A DNA stretch of 47,264 nucleotides from Syntrophobacterales bacterium. Lineage in GTDB: Bacteria; Desulfobacterota; Desulfobaccia; Desulfobaccales; 0-14-0-80-60-11. Within the stretch, counting starts at the first letter, position 1. Each line of letters starts with the position of its first letter. The stretch covers positions 1 to 47,264 of the forward strand of contig JAGVAH010000023.1 in assembly GCA_020060385.1 (NCBI GenBank). The letters run 5' to 3'. This document shows positions 5,953 to 13,765 of this stretch, piece by piece. The notes below the pieces were generated by a model. That model was not told where the DNA came from. It did not search any database and saw only the letters and a program-made list of their open reading frames with translations. A program made the position numbers and the translations under genes.

Positions 5953-6498
5953 CAGCGTTGGAAGGTGGACTTCGGCCAAGAACCCAAGAAGCAGCTCTTA
6001 CAACCTTCGGCAGAAAATGAACCAATAGGGCGTCCTCTCCGGCTGGTAATGCTTTATTTTCGAGGTGCGCAATCGCAGCAGCCAAGAAGATCTTTAAGGG
6101 GGACATCGCCATTGCCACCATTCTGCCTTTACTACTTTCCTGACTTTGTCTTCTATCAGAAGTCAAGCCTATGGCCGGAGGAGCCGAACACGTCTTCCTC
6201 TAAAGCACTAAAAAATCGGTGTAAAAAATTTGCCAGTGCAATGCTTCCAGTGCGCATGAAATGCACACGGCCCCAGGCGGGGAGTTTTATGGAACTCGGC
6301 CATCATCATTCCAATACCTAATTTTTCTAGGTGTTTCCTGCTAGTTACCTGTTATTTCCTCTTCAGGCATGAACCTTGCTTAAACATCCATTAAGCAGGC
6401 GGAAATCCCGCCCGGCATACTTAATCAATGGCAAAGCGGGTTTTCCGTCTTAGATTAAAAGAAACGGCGATCTATCCGCCTATAAGGAAAATTCCTTT
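5953..6498. other. 546-bp intergenic region without a convincing gene
   Basis: No reading frame here has a plausible start plus recognisable motif. A short frame ending at a TGA near 6140 (with KIFKGDIAIATILPLLLS) could be a decayed membrane-protein end, but has no start. Small hairpins are visible: GCTTAA/TTAAGC and GGCGG/CCGCC at about 6379-6412. These might be a weak terminator or a regulatory site for the sensor genes that follow. Confidence 0.4.
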
Positions 6499-6903
6499 AT
6501 GGTCAGAAAGCTGAGTTCAGCTTATACCGGCGGGGCCATCGGGGCTCTGGTGGACAGCTTCAATATCTGGATTTTGGGGAAGGCCGGCATAACTTCTCTT
6601 TTGGGCGTCGGTTTGCAGCCTGAGTTCACGGCCTCCTGGCTCTATCCCCGGATGGTTTGGGGCGGCATTTGGGGTCTTTTGTTTTTACTCTCGGCGTTAA
6701 GGGGTCGCCTGTACTTGAGAGGAATGCTTTTCAGCCTCGCCCCCTCCGCCATGGTGCTGTTCATGATGTTTCCTTCCATGGGCAAGGGCATTCTCGGCCT
6801 GGGGTTCGGAGCGTTAACCCCTGTCCTGGTTGTCCTTTTAAACTTCGTCTGGGGTATTGTCGCGTCATTTTGGTACCAGCAGGGGACCGAGTCGAAGGCT
6901 TGA
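6499..6903 (+). CDS. hypothetical integral membrane protein
   Basis: A 134-residue protein with three to four hydrophobic helices and Gly-rich turns (GGAIGALVDSFNIW, GVGLQPEF, MVWGGIWGLLFLLSALRG). The ATG is preceded by AAGGA. I recognise the general look of small YagU/DUF-type membrane proteins with duplicated GGxxGA motifs but cannot name the family. It begins the run of sensor and Met-rich genes, 67 bases before the first kinase-like gene, and may be part of the same sensory system. Confidence 0.65.
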   Translation: MVRKLSSAYTGGAIGALVDSFNIWILGKAGITSLLGVGLQPEFTASWLYPRMVWGGIWGLLFLLSALRGRLYLRGMLFSLAPSAMVLFMMFPSMGKGILGLGFGALTPVLVVLLNFVWGIVASFWYQQGTESKA

Positions 6904-6970
6904 AATGCAAACCTTCATTTGAAGGTAGCCTGGCCAAATAATTTGCCATGGCCGGGCTTCATGGTGCGGT

Positions 6971-8029
6971 ATGGGTGGTATGAACAAGGAACCGGTATTC
7001 CTGGAGGCCCCGCTCCGGCGGGAAAGGACCTGGGTTTATCCCTGGTTGGGCCTTCTGGTGGGATTGGGACTGGGGATCCTGGTGGGCCACCCCCTTGCCA
7101 TGGTGGTCCAAAACATTCATGCCCATATTTCTGAAGGGGCGTCTCTGGACATCGGCGGTGCATTAATTCACAGCTTCCACGTCCACATGTGGCCAATGAC
7201 CTTGCTCTTTGCCCTGTTCGGCGGCATTGTCTGGGCCGTCATCGGCTGGATATTCAAGCACCTCCGGGAAAATCGCCTGCGCCTGGACACCCTGCACCAG
7301 GAATTCGAACTGCAAGTAGCCACGCTACGGCATCAATACAAGAACCTGGCAATCGGTATCCAGGGTTTTTCCCACCGGGTCAAGAACAAATTGAAGGAAC
7401 TGGATCACGCCTTAAAAAGTTGTGAGATGCCGGATTGCCCTGCCTTTACCCATTCGCGCCAAGGGATGGAGGCTCTGGAGCAGAACGTCAATATCCTGGA
7501 GGAAGCGGCCCAGCGCCTGACCCACACCCTGGGCCAGGAATTGTTGTTTCTGAAGGCCCTCACCAGCGACACTTTGGCGCCGGCGCCCCAGGACTTCTAC
7601 CATGTCTTGATTCACTGCATCAAGGAACTCAGGAGGTTGCGCTTCCGGGAGAAGGAGATCAGGGTCACCCTCAACGGCCAATCCCTGGAAGAGAGCTGCC
7701 CGGTGGGCCTGGTCTTTCCCTTCGAGCCCTATACCACGGAGGTGATCCTGCAGAATATCCTGACCAACGCTATGAAGTTCGGGGACATCATTCGAATAAG
7801 GGTAGCTGAGGCGCATGATCGCGTGCGGGTAGAGATCCAGGATAATGGCCCCGGGGTGGAGGTGGAAAAGCTGCAACGCCATCTACTGACCCCCGCAGAC
7901 CGGAAGGAAGAGAGCACGCACCTGGGTTTGAAAGTGAGTCTCCACCTCCTGGCCAAGTGCGGCGGCCGTCTTGGCGTGTTGAGTGAGCCCGGCGCCGGGG
8001 CTACCTTTATCCTGGATTTTCCCAAGTAG
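6971..8029 (+). CDS. membrane histidine-kinase-like protein (paralog 1)
   Basis: A 352-residue protein. Residues 20-95 hold two membrane helices enclosing a His-rich exported loop (HIHAHIS.., HSFHVHMW), then a coiled-coil/DHp-like region with LRHQYKNLAIG near 119-129 and FSHRVKNKL near 133-141; HRVKN recalls the HisKA_2 phosphoacceptor motif. The C-terminus is a HATPase_c domain: N-box NILTNAMKFGD at 262-272, G1 IQDNGPGVE, and G2 HLGLKVSLHLL. The start could be the ATG at 6971 or 6980. No response regulator gene is found nearby. It has a close paralog at 10303-11331, and a GAF-domain protein between them shares the membrane module. The His-rich loop and the neighbouring Met-rich exported proteins suggest a sensor of soft or transition metals, which is inference. 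Confidence 0.8.
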   Translation: MGGMNKEPVFLEAPLRRERTWVYPWLGLLVGLGLGILVGHPLAMVVQNIHAHISEGASLDIGGALIHSFHVHMWPMTLLFALFGGIVWAVIGWIFKHLRENRLRLDTLHQEFELQVATLRHQYKNLAIGIQGFSHRVKNKLKELDHALKSCEMPDCPAFTHSRQGMEALEQNVNILEEAAQRLTHTLGQELLFLKALTSDTLAPAPQDFYHVLIHCIKELRRLRFREKEIRVTLNGQSLEESCPVGLVFPFEPYTTEVILQNILTNAMKFGDIIRIRVAEAHDRVRVEIQDNGPGVEVEKLQRHLLTPADRKEESTHLGLKVSLHLLAKCGGRLGVLSEPGAGATFILDFPK

Positions 8030-8105
8030 AAAACTTCTACGCTAAGGTTTCTAAATAGAGGCCGATCCTCTTGATGTTAAACCCAACACACCATGGGAGG
8101 CAAAC

Positions 8106-8384
8106 ATGAAAAAGGCGGTTGTTCTTATCCTGGCATTGACGTTAATCACCGGCTCCGGCCTGGCCCTGGCCCAGGCGCAAAAAGAGGCCCAGCCTCAGCC
8201 ACAGCAACCCATGATGATGATGTGTCCCTGCATGATGATGATGATGTCCCAAAAGGAGATGACCCCGGAGGAAATGAAGAAGATGCAGGAACAGATGGCG
8301 CAGTGGATGCAAACGTGTCCCATGATGAAAATGATGCAGCAGCAGCCGCCGCAACAGCCCCAACAACCCGAAAAGAAAAAGTAG
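8106..8384 (+). CDS. exported Met-rich small protein
   Basis: A 92-residue protein with a clear Sec signal peptide (MKKAVVLILALTLITGSGLALAQA, predicted cleavage after ALA-QA) and a mature part dominated by Met, Gln and Pro, including MMMMCPCMMMMM and TCPMMKMM. Clusters of Met with CPC and CP motifs are typical of periplasmic Cu(I)/Ag(I)-binding proteins. GGGAGG lies 6 bases upstream of the ATG. It follows paralog 1 of the kinase-like genes by about 75 bases and precedes a second Met-rich gene, so a function in periplasmic metal buffering that feeds the sensors is likely but unproven. Confidence 0.75.
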   Translation: MKKAVVLILALTLITGSGLALAQAQKEAQPQPQQPMMMMCPCMMMMMSQKEMTPEEMKKMQEQMAQWMQTCPMMKMMQQQPPQQPQQPEKKK

Positions 8385-8412
8385 TTTAAACCCAATTGAA
8401 GGAGATTGTCTC

Positions 8413-8769
8413 ATGAGAAAGGCAACAGTTTTCCTATTGGTGGCGGCCTTGGTCATGGGCGCGGGAATTTCCGCCGCCCAGATGCGCGGGGATCACCCGA
8501 TGATGGGCGGCCCGATGTCGGGCTGTCCCTGGATGCCCGATTACATGGGCCGGATGCAAGGGATGATGGGTGACATGCGCAGGATGATGAACAGGCCCAT
8601 GACCCCCGAGCAGCAAAAGGAAATGATGGGCATGATGGACCAGATGGGCACCATGATGCACCAGATGTGCGGCCCCCAGGCCGCCCAGATGAAGCCGCAG
8701 CACGATCAACAATTGCAGGACATGCAAAAGCGGCTGGATGCCATAAAACAGCAGTTGCAAAAGAAATAG
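8413..8769 (+). CDS. exported Met-rich protein, paralog A
   Basis: A 118-residue protein with a signal peptide (MRKATVFLLVAALVMGAGISAAQ) and a mature Met-rich region containing CPWMPDYMGRM, several MMxxM runs, then QMGTMMHQMCGP and a C-terminal helix LQDMQKRLDAIKQQL. A close paralog lies at 9852-10220 with the same order of motifs, so they arose by duplication. The regular spacing of Met in predicted helices plus two Cys and several His suggests soft-metal binding in the periplasm, as in CopM/CusF-like or Spy/CpxP-like proteins. AAGGAG precedes the start. Confidence 0.75.
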   Translation: MRKATVFLLVAALVMGAGISAAQMRGDHPMMGGPMSGCPWMPDYMGRMQGMMGDMRRMMNRPMTPEQQKEMMGMMDQMGTMMHQMCGPQAAQMKPQHDQQLQDMQKRLDAIKQQLQKK

Positions 8770-8898
8770 CAGGACATCGAGGCCGGGGCGAGGCCTTCGC
8801 CTTGCCCCACTCCACGTTGGGGTGATAATTCTCCAAGAATGACAATTGGTGCCGACATGGTTCATTCATGTCTTTCACCAAGTTAAACGAGAGGATGT

Positions 8899-9822
8899 AT
8901 GAATTATAAACAGGTTGAACTGCCCACGAGAAGCCCCTGGCTATATGTTCTACTCGGTGCGCTCGTAGGATTTACCTTCGAATTAACTATATGCATTCCG
9001 CTCGATGTAGTAGTACAGCATCTTTGGGAATATTTGATTTACGGCCGCGCCTTCAAACCGCATAGCCTGGTCGAGGTTTATTTGCACCGTGAATGGTTCC
9101 CCGCGGACCTCATTGTCGGCATCTTGTACGGATTGCCCCTGGGATTGCTCTATTGGCGCATCAAAGTACATCGTTTACGCGTGGAGGCCTTAAATCAGGA
9201 GCTTCTGAAACAGAACCGGTACCTCAATACCTACATGACGGTAAGCTCCATGGTCGCCCAATGCCTGGACCCCCACGAACTCCTGGAAGCTGTTTTGAAC
9301 GTCGTCATGGAAACCGTCTCTGCGGAAGGAGCCTCTGTTCTTCTCCTCGATGAAGATCAGGCGAACTTCCGGTTCTATGGCATCGAGGGTCCTGCCAAGC
9401 AGTGCCTCATGTCCGTGCACTTCCCTGCCGACAAAGGCATAGCGGGAATAGTCGTGCAAACCCAGAGGTCGGAAGTCGTCAACGACGTACAACAAGACCC
9501 ACGATTCTCTAAGAGATTCGACTCCAAATATAGCCTTGTCACCCGGAACCTGATCGCCATTCCCCTCACCGCCGGCGAGGAAAAGATCGGTGTGATGGAA
9601 GTCGTTAATAAAGCCGGGGGCGAGCCTTTTACGGACGAAGAGCGCCTGCTGCTGGACTCCATCGCCGAAGAAATCGCCTTTGCCATTCGGAATGCCAAAA
9701 TTTTCGAATACGTGGTCAATAGCTATTGTAAGCAACGCCAGGGGCAGATGTCGTGCAAGGGCTGTAAGAGGCCTCTGCGGTCCTGGACTCCTTGTGTGAA
9801 ATACCTCGAAAAAGGTCTTTAG
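8899..9822 (+). CDS. membrane-anchored GAF-domain sensor
   Basis: A 307-residue protein. Residues 14-95 form the same two-helix membrane module as the kinase-like paralogs (PWLYVLLGALVGFTFELTICIPLD... then GILYGLPLGLLYW), followed by a linker helix and a GAF domain at about 110-275 (ELLEAVLNVVMETVSAEGASVLLLDE, FPADKGIAGIVVQTQ, NLIAIPLTAGEEKIGVMEVVNK). The C-terminal tail has CKGCKRPLRSWTPC, a possible zinc or redox-metal knuckle. There is no ATPase, cyclase or HTH output domain, so it may act by complexing with the kinase-like neighbours that share its membrane module. GAGAGG lies upstream of the ATG. Confidence 0.8.
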   Translation: MNYKQVELPTRSPWLYVLLGALVGFTFELTICIPLDVVVQHLWEYLIYGRAFKPHSLVEVYLHREWFPADLIVGILYGLPLGLLYWRIKVHRLRVEALNQELLKQNRYLNTYMTVSSMVAQCLDPHELLEAVLNVVMETVSAEGASVLLLDEDQANFRFYGIEGPAKQCLMSVHFPADKGIAGIVVQTQRSEVVNDVQQDPRFSKRFDSKYSLVTRNLIAIPLTAGEEKIGVMEVVNKAGGEPFTDEERLLLDSIAEEIAFAIRNAKIFEYVVNSYCKQRQGQMSCKGCKRPLRSWTPCVKYLEKGL

Positions 9823-9851
9823 TACCTCTCAGACCCATTGAGGAAGATACC

Positions 9852-10220
9852 ATGCGGCATGGAATCATTTTTATTTTGACTGCGGCCCTGGTCGTGGCTG
9901 CCGGAGCCTCAGCCGCCCAGGAGCAGCCCGGCCCGGGAGGATGGCCCCAGATGCGGGGGCCGATGGCCTATTGCCCCTGGATGCCGGATTACATGGGGCG
10001 GATGTCGGACATGATGAACGAAATCCAGCAGATGTTGGCGATGCCCCTGACCAAGGAGCAACAGGCTGAATTAATGGATATAATGAACCAGATGGGCACC
10101 ATGATGCACCAGATGTGCGGCCCCCGGGCCTATCGGATGCAACCACTGTTTGAGGGACAACTCCAGGATATGCAAAAGCGCCTGGAGGCCATAAAGGGGC
10201 AATTGAAGGGTAAGCAATAA
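9852..10220 (+). CDS. exported Met-rich protein, paralog B
   Basis: A 122-residue paralog of the protein at 8413-8769. It has a signal peptide (MRHGIIFILTAALVVAAGASAAQ), then CPWMPDYMGRMSDMM, LTKEQQAELMDIMNQMGTMMHQMCGP, and the end helix LQDMQKRLEAIKGQL. The ATG at 9852 is preferred over longer versions of the frame because it begins the signal peptide and has GAGGAAG upstream. It sits between the GAF sensor and kinase-like paralog 2, repeating the pattern of a Met-rich exported protein beside a membrane sensor. Confidence 0.75.
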   Translation: MRHGIIFILTAALVVAAGASAAQEQPGPGGWPQMRGPMAYCPWMPDYMGRMSDMMNEIQQMLAMPLTKEQQAELMDIMNQMGTMMHQMCGPRAYRMQPLFEGQLQDMQKRLEAIKGQLKGKQ

Positions 10221-10302
10221 CAGTGGGGGTCTGGGACATGGGAGCCTATCGAGACAAATGAATTGAAGGCCTTGCTGAAGCGTCTGATCTAAAGGATGAC
10301 AT

Positions 10303-11331
10303 ATGAATTTTCAACAAAAAGAACCGGTGCTCCTGGAAATGAGGATTTCACCGGGCAGGCCATGGGGAGCTCTGGTAATCGGTGCAGTGGCCGGCGCAGG
10401 GTTTGAAATATTAATATGTGAGCCTTTGAATATCCTGTTTTATCAAGCTGTTCAATACCTTCAGCATGGAGCGCCGTTTCGGCTGGCCCAGGTATTAGAT
10501 TTCTTTACGTACCAATGGTCCGGGGTCACTTTGACCGGGTGCATTTACGGGGCGGCGTTGGGCTTCGTATTTTATAAGCTCAAAGAAAGTCGCCAACGCC
10601 TGAAGACCCTCCATCAGGATTTCGAACTCCAGGTTGCCACCTTGCGGCATCATTACAAGAACCTGGCCATCGGCATCAAGGGTTTTTCCAGCCGGGTCAA
10701 GAAAAAACTGACAGCAATAAAAGAACAGCTTGGCCAAAGCACCGTTATTTTTGAAAGGTTTCATCCGGAATGCGAGGCATTGGAACGCGACGTGACCATT
10801 CTGGATGATGCCGCCCAACGCCTTTCCCATACCCTGGGCGAGGAACTCCTGTTCTTGAGGGCCCTCGCTTCCGACTCTTTGACCGCGGTGCCGGGAGACT
10901 TTTACCCTCACCTCATACACGCCGCCAATGACCTCATGGGACTGCGGTTCCAGGAAAAGGATATCCGGGTGGAAATCAACGGCCGCCCCTTGGAAGAGTG
11001 CCGGGATTCCCTGAGTTTTCATTTCGAGCCTTATTCCATGGAAGTCATCTTGCAGAACATCCTGAGCAACGCCATGAAGTTCGGGGACCAGATTCAGATC
11101 CGGGTGTCCGACGTGGGAAGGTGGGTGCAGGTGGAAGTGCAGGACAACGGCCCGGGACTGGAGGTGGAAAAACTTAAGAACCAGCTCCTCACCCCCATGG
11201 ACCGGCGCGGCGGGGAAAGCACCCATTTGGGTTTAAAGGTGAGCCTGCACCTGCTCACCAAGATTGGCGGCCGCCTGTCTGTCAGTAGCCCAGGCACCGG
11301 AGCCATTTTTACATTGGAGTTCCCCAAATAA
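10303..11331 (+). CDS. membrane histidine-kinase-like protein (paralog 2)
   Basis: A 342-residue paralog of the protein at 6971-8029. The membrane module (GALVIGAVAGAGFEILICEPLN... GCIYGAALGFVFYKL) is closer to that of the GAF protein than to paralog 1. LRHHYKNLAIGI is kept, but the HRVKN of paralog 1 is SRVKK here, so the HisKA_2-like histidine is lost. The HATPase_c domain looks intact: NILSNAMKFGD, VQDNGPGLE, HLGLKVSLHLL. It may be phosphorylated at the other conserved His (LRH), act as a pseudokinase, or form a heterodimer with paralog 1. AAAGGATG precedes the start. Confidence 0.8.
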   Translation: MNFQQKEPVLLEMRISPGRPWGALVIGAVAGAGFEILICEPLNILFYQAVQYLQHGAPFRLAQVLDFFTYQWSGVTLTGCIYGAALGFVFYKLKESRQRLKTLHQDFELQVATLRHHYKNLAIGIKGFSSRVKKKLTAIKEQLGQSTVIFERFHPECEALERDVTILDDAAQRLSHTLGEELLFLRALASDSLTAVPGDFYPHLIHAANDLMGLRFQEKDIRVEINGRPLEECRDSLSFHFEPYSMEVILQNILSNAMKFGDQIQIRVSDVGRWVQVEVQDNGPGLEVEKLKNQLLTPMDRRGGESTHLGLKVSLHLLTKIGGRLSVSSPGTGAIFTLEFPK

Positions 11332-11358
11332 CCCGTTAGGGAGACTTATTTAAAGATC

Positions 11359-12543
11359 ATGACTGCTTGCAAAAGCTGGATGAAGTATTCCTGGGAGGGG
11401 GTTTATTGCGACGAGCCTCCCTGGGAGCACGATCCCGAGGGACTGTGCATCCTTCATTCCTTGAAGCCGGATAAGGACAAAAACGCCTTTGACCAGGCAT
11501 TGAAAAATAGACTGACGCGGGAAGAATATAATTTCCGGGAAATCTTTTTCCCCGGCCCGGCTTCCTTCACCAAGCAAAAATTCAAAAAGCCGGTTAGCTT
11601 CCGGGGAACCCACTTCGGTGGTTGGGCTGACTTTCGCGAGGCCGAATTTACCGATGCAGTGGATTTCTCATATGCCAGGTTCTCCCAGGCGGCCCTTTTC
11701 GAAAAAGCCAGGTTTGAAGGCCAGTGTCTTTACAAAGGGGCCGAGATTGCAGGCGAAGCCGATTTCTGTGGCGCCTTTTTCGGCGGGCCGGTGATTTTCC
11801 AACAAATTAATGAAGCCAGGGGAGTCCCCCGGGCGCGCCCTTTTAACGCCTTTTTTCAAAACTTGAATTTCGGTCCCAAGAGCTCCTTCTGTTTTCAGGA
11901 CCTGTCCCTGGACCAGGCGAGTTTCCTGGGGACCGATTTAACGAGGATACAGTTCCATAATGTCAGATGGCATTCATTTCGTGGAAGACAGGTAGTCTAC
12001 GATGAAATCTTGTTGAACAGGAAAACGGAGCCTCATCTTATCCGCCTGAGATCCGGGGAGCAAGTCCTAAATTATGAAACTCTGTGTGCCAAAATCGAAG
12101 AACTCTACCGTTACCTGAAGCTGAATTATGAACATGCAGGGGATCAGAAACAGGCAGGGGATTTTCATTACGGAGAGATGGAAATGCACCGCCGGGCTCA
12201 CCCCTGGCGGAGGTGGTTCCCATTTTCCTGGTACAATCTTTACTGGGCCCTGAGCGGCTACGGCGAGCGTCCCTTGCGGGCCCTTGGCAGTTTGGTGGGA
12301 GTAGTGGCGGGACTGGCGCTCTCACTGCAATGGCTGGGACTTAAAACCGCCGAGGGCCATTGGGCGAACTTTGCGGAATCGCTTGTGTATGTCCTTGAAC
12401 ATACTAGCTTAATCAGGCCTGAATGGCCCAAACCCGTTAACGAAGGCGGCCACATATTGGCGGCACTTAGCCACTTTCTTATCTTGGGGCAAGCCGCCCT
12501 CTTCGTCCTGGCCATCCGCAACCGCCTGGGCCGCCGACATTAA
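11359..12543 (+). CDS. pentapeptide-repeat-like protein with C-terminal membrane domain
   Basis: A 394-residue protein. The N-terminus is Cys/Trp-rich (CKSWMKYSWEGVYCDEPPWEHDPEGLCILH), followed by degenerate A(D/N)LxF-type pentapeptide repeats at about 75-215: VSFRGTHFGGWADFREAEF, VDFSYARFSQAALFEKARF and later ADFCGAFFGG, with SLDQASFLGTDL near 195. The C-terminal third has a helical segment (YRYLKLNYEHAGDQKQAGDFHYGEMEMHR) and two to three membrane helices. This architecture is common in bacterial pentapeptide-repeat membrane proteins resembling ion-channel-linked sensors. It follows the second kinase-like gene closely and may be cotranscribed; the role is unknown. Confidence 0.75.
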   Translation: MTACKSWMKYSWEGVYCDEPPWEHDPEGLCILHSLKPDKDKNAFDQALKNRLTREEYNFREIFFPGPASFTKQKFKKPVSFRGTHFGGWADFREAEFTDAVDFSYARFSQAALFEKARFEGQCLYKGAEIAGEADFCGAFFGGPVIFQQINEARGVPRARPFNAFFQNLNFGPKSSFCFQDLSLDQASFLGTDLTRIQFHNVRWHSFRGRQVVYDEILLNRKTEPHLIRLRSGEQVLNYETLCAKIEELYRYLKLNYEHAGDQKQAGDFHYGEMEMHRRAHPWRRWFPFSWYNLYWALSGYGERPLRALGSLVGVVAGLALSLQWLGLKTAEGHWANFAESLVYVLEHTSLIRPEWPKPVNEGGHILAALSHFLILGQAALFVLAIRNRLGRRH

Positions 12544-12560
12544 TTTGAAAAGGATTAATC

Positions 12561-13205
12561 ATGGCTACTTTGGGTAAGAAAGCTCTGTTCCTGTCTTATT
12601 TCACCGTGGGCTACAATGTCATTGAGGGCGTTATTGCCATTTTTGCCGGCTACATAGCCGGGAGTCCAGCCTTGGTGGGGTTCGGATTGGATAGTTTTGT
12701 AGAATCTTTGTCCGGTGGGGTGATGATCTGGAGGTTCGCACAACATGAAGGATTGACCGAAGAAGAAGAGGAGCGCATCGAACGAAAGGCCATAAAAATT
12801 GTGGGCTATACGTTTTTTGTTTTGGCCGCCTATGTCTGTTATGAATCTTTGGAAAAATTAATCTTCCGGGAAATCCCCTCACCCAGTCTCTTGGGAATTT
12901 TCCTTGCCATAGCCTCCATAATAATCATGCCCGGCCTGTTCTATCTTAAATATCGAACCGGGAAATCCCTGGGCACCGCCAGTCTTATAGCAGACTCGAA
13001 ACAAACCCTGGCCTGTTCTTTTTTATCGGTGGCACTACTCATCGGTCTGGGTCTCAATTATTTCTTTGGGATCTGGCAGGCGGATCCGATCATCGGCCTG
13101 GTGATAGTCGCTTTGTTAATCAGGGAGGGCTATCAAACCCTGAAAGAAGAAAAGTTGTGTACCTGCGTAGCTTGCGGAGGAGTAACAGCCTCCAAAGAGG
13201 ATTGA
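12561..13205 (+). CDS. CDF-family cation transporter, membrane domain only
   Basis: A 214-residue protein with about six helices, the membrane half of a cation diffusion facilitator. Helix 2 carries GFGLDSFVESLSGGVMIW and helix 5 ADSKQTLACSF, corresponding to the two metal-ligand segments of CDF proteins (usually D..D and HxxxD). The canonical cytoplasmic metal-binding domain is missing; instead there is a short tail CTCVACGG that could bind metal. AAAAGGA lies upstream of the ATG. It ends the sensor/Met-rich block and could be its efflux component. Confidence 0.8.
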   Translation: MATLGKKALFLSYFTVGYNVIEGVIAIFAGYIAGSPALVGFGLDSFVESLSGGVMIWRFAQHEGLTEEEEERIERKAIKIVGYTFFVLAAYVCYESLEKLIFREIPSPSLLGIFLAIASIIIMPGLFYLKYRTGKSLGTASLIADSKQTLACSFLSVALLIGLGLNYFFGIWQADPIIGLVIVALLIREGYQTLKEEKLCTCVACGGVTASKED

Positions 13206-13765
13206 ATCTCTGAAAGACTTCTTTTTTATCGCCCGGTTATTTTCAATTCTTATAGCTTAATCACATACTTCCGGAGATCAGCAAAGGATACCAAATGTAG
13301 AATTTACCTTTACCAGTTTAAAGGAGATAGAGAAGGCCGCCAAGAAAGCCTCCCTGGAAGAGTTAGGGTTCCAGGTTTCCTTGGCGGCCTGCTTTGTTGA
13401 AATGCATTTTGAATGCATTTTTGCAAGAAAAATTGACCGAGGTTATTTCCTCTTAAGGCAGCTCGCCTCGCAGGACAGGAAAGTGGTTGGATGGAGATAT
13501 GAATCGCTCCTGTACCACAACTCTATTGTTGATTGAAAATAAATTACAAAAACAAGGAGGTTTTTTGAGGAGGTGTTAAGGAGAAAGGGCCCTTATCTTT
13601 AAGCAAGTAATTGTCCATCATTATTGACCCCACCCACTACTTTTCCATTCGTCGTCTTAACCCATCTTGCAGGCTCTACAACTAACCTTCCTTTGAATCT
13701 GTGTCATGGCTGCAAGTATGCGAAAATACTTAACATATAACCTTTTTTATGGTAAAGGAATATGT
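13206..13765. other. intergenic region before the integrase
   Basis: No convincing gene. A frame from about 13260 to 13537 is open (with SLKEIEKAAKKASLEELG) but lacks a start codon and overlaps a long palindrome, so it may be a gene remnant or chance. The region also holds a direct repeat of AATGCATTTT near 13400-13420. It separates the sensor block from the recombinase. Confidence 0.4.
13334..13390. repeat. long imperfect palindrome
   Basis: AGGCCGCCAAG (13334-13344) is exactly complementary to CTTGGCGGCCT (13380-13390), with a nested CCTGGAA/TTCCAGG stem inside. The total span is 57 bp. No T-tract follows, so it is not an ordinary terminator. It lies 375 bp before the tyrosine recombinase gene and might be a recombination site or a folded mobile-element end. 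Confidence 0.6.

Noticed and set aside
5965-6321. Open frame of about 118 codons after the multi-UGA gene.
   Set aside because: No ribosome site, biased composition and no motif; I treat the region as non-coding.
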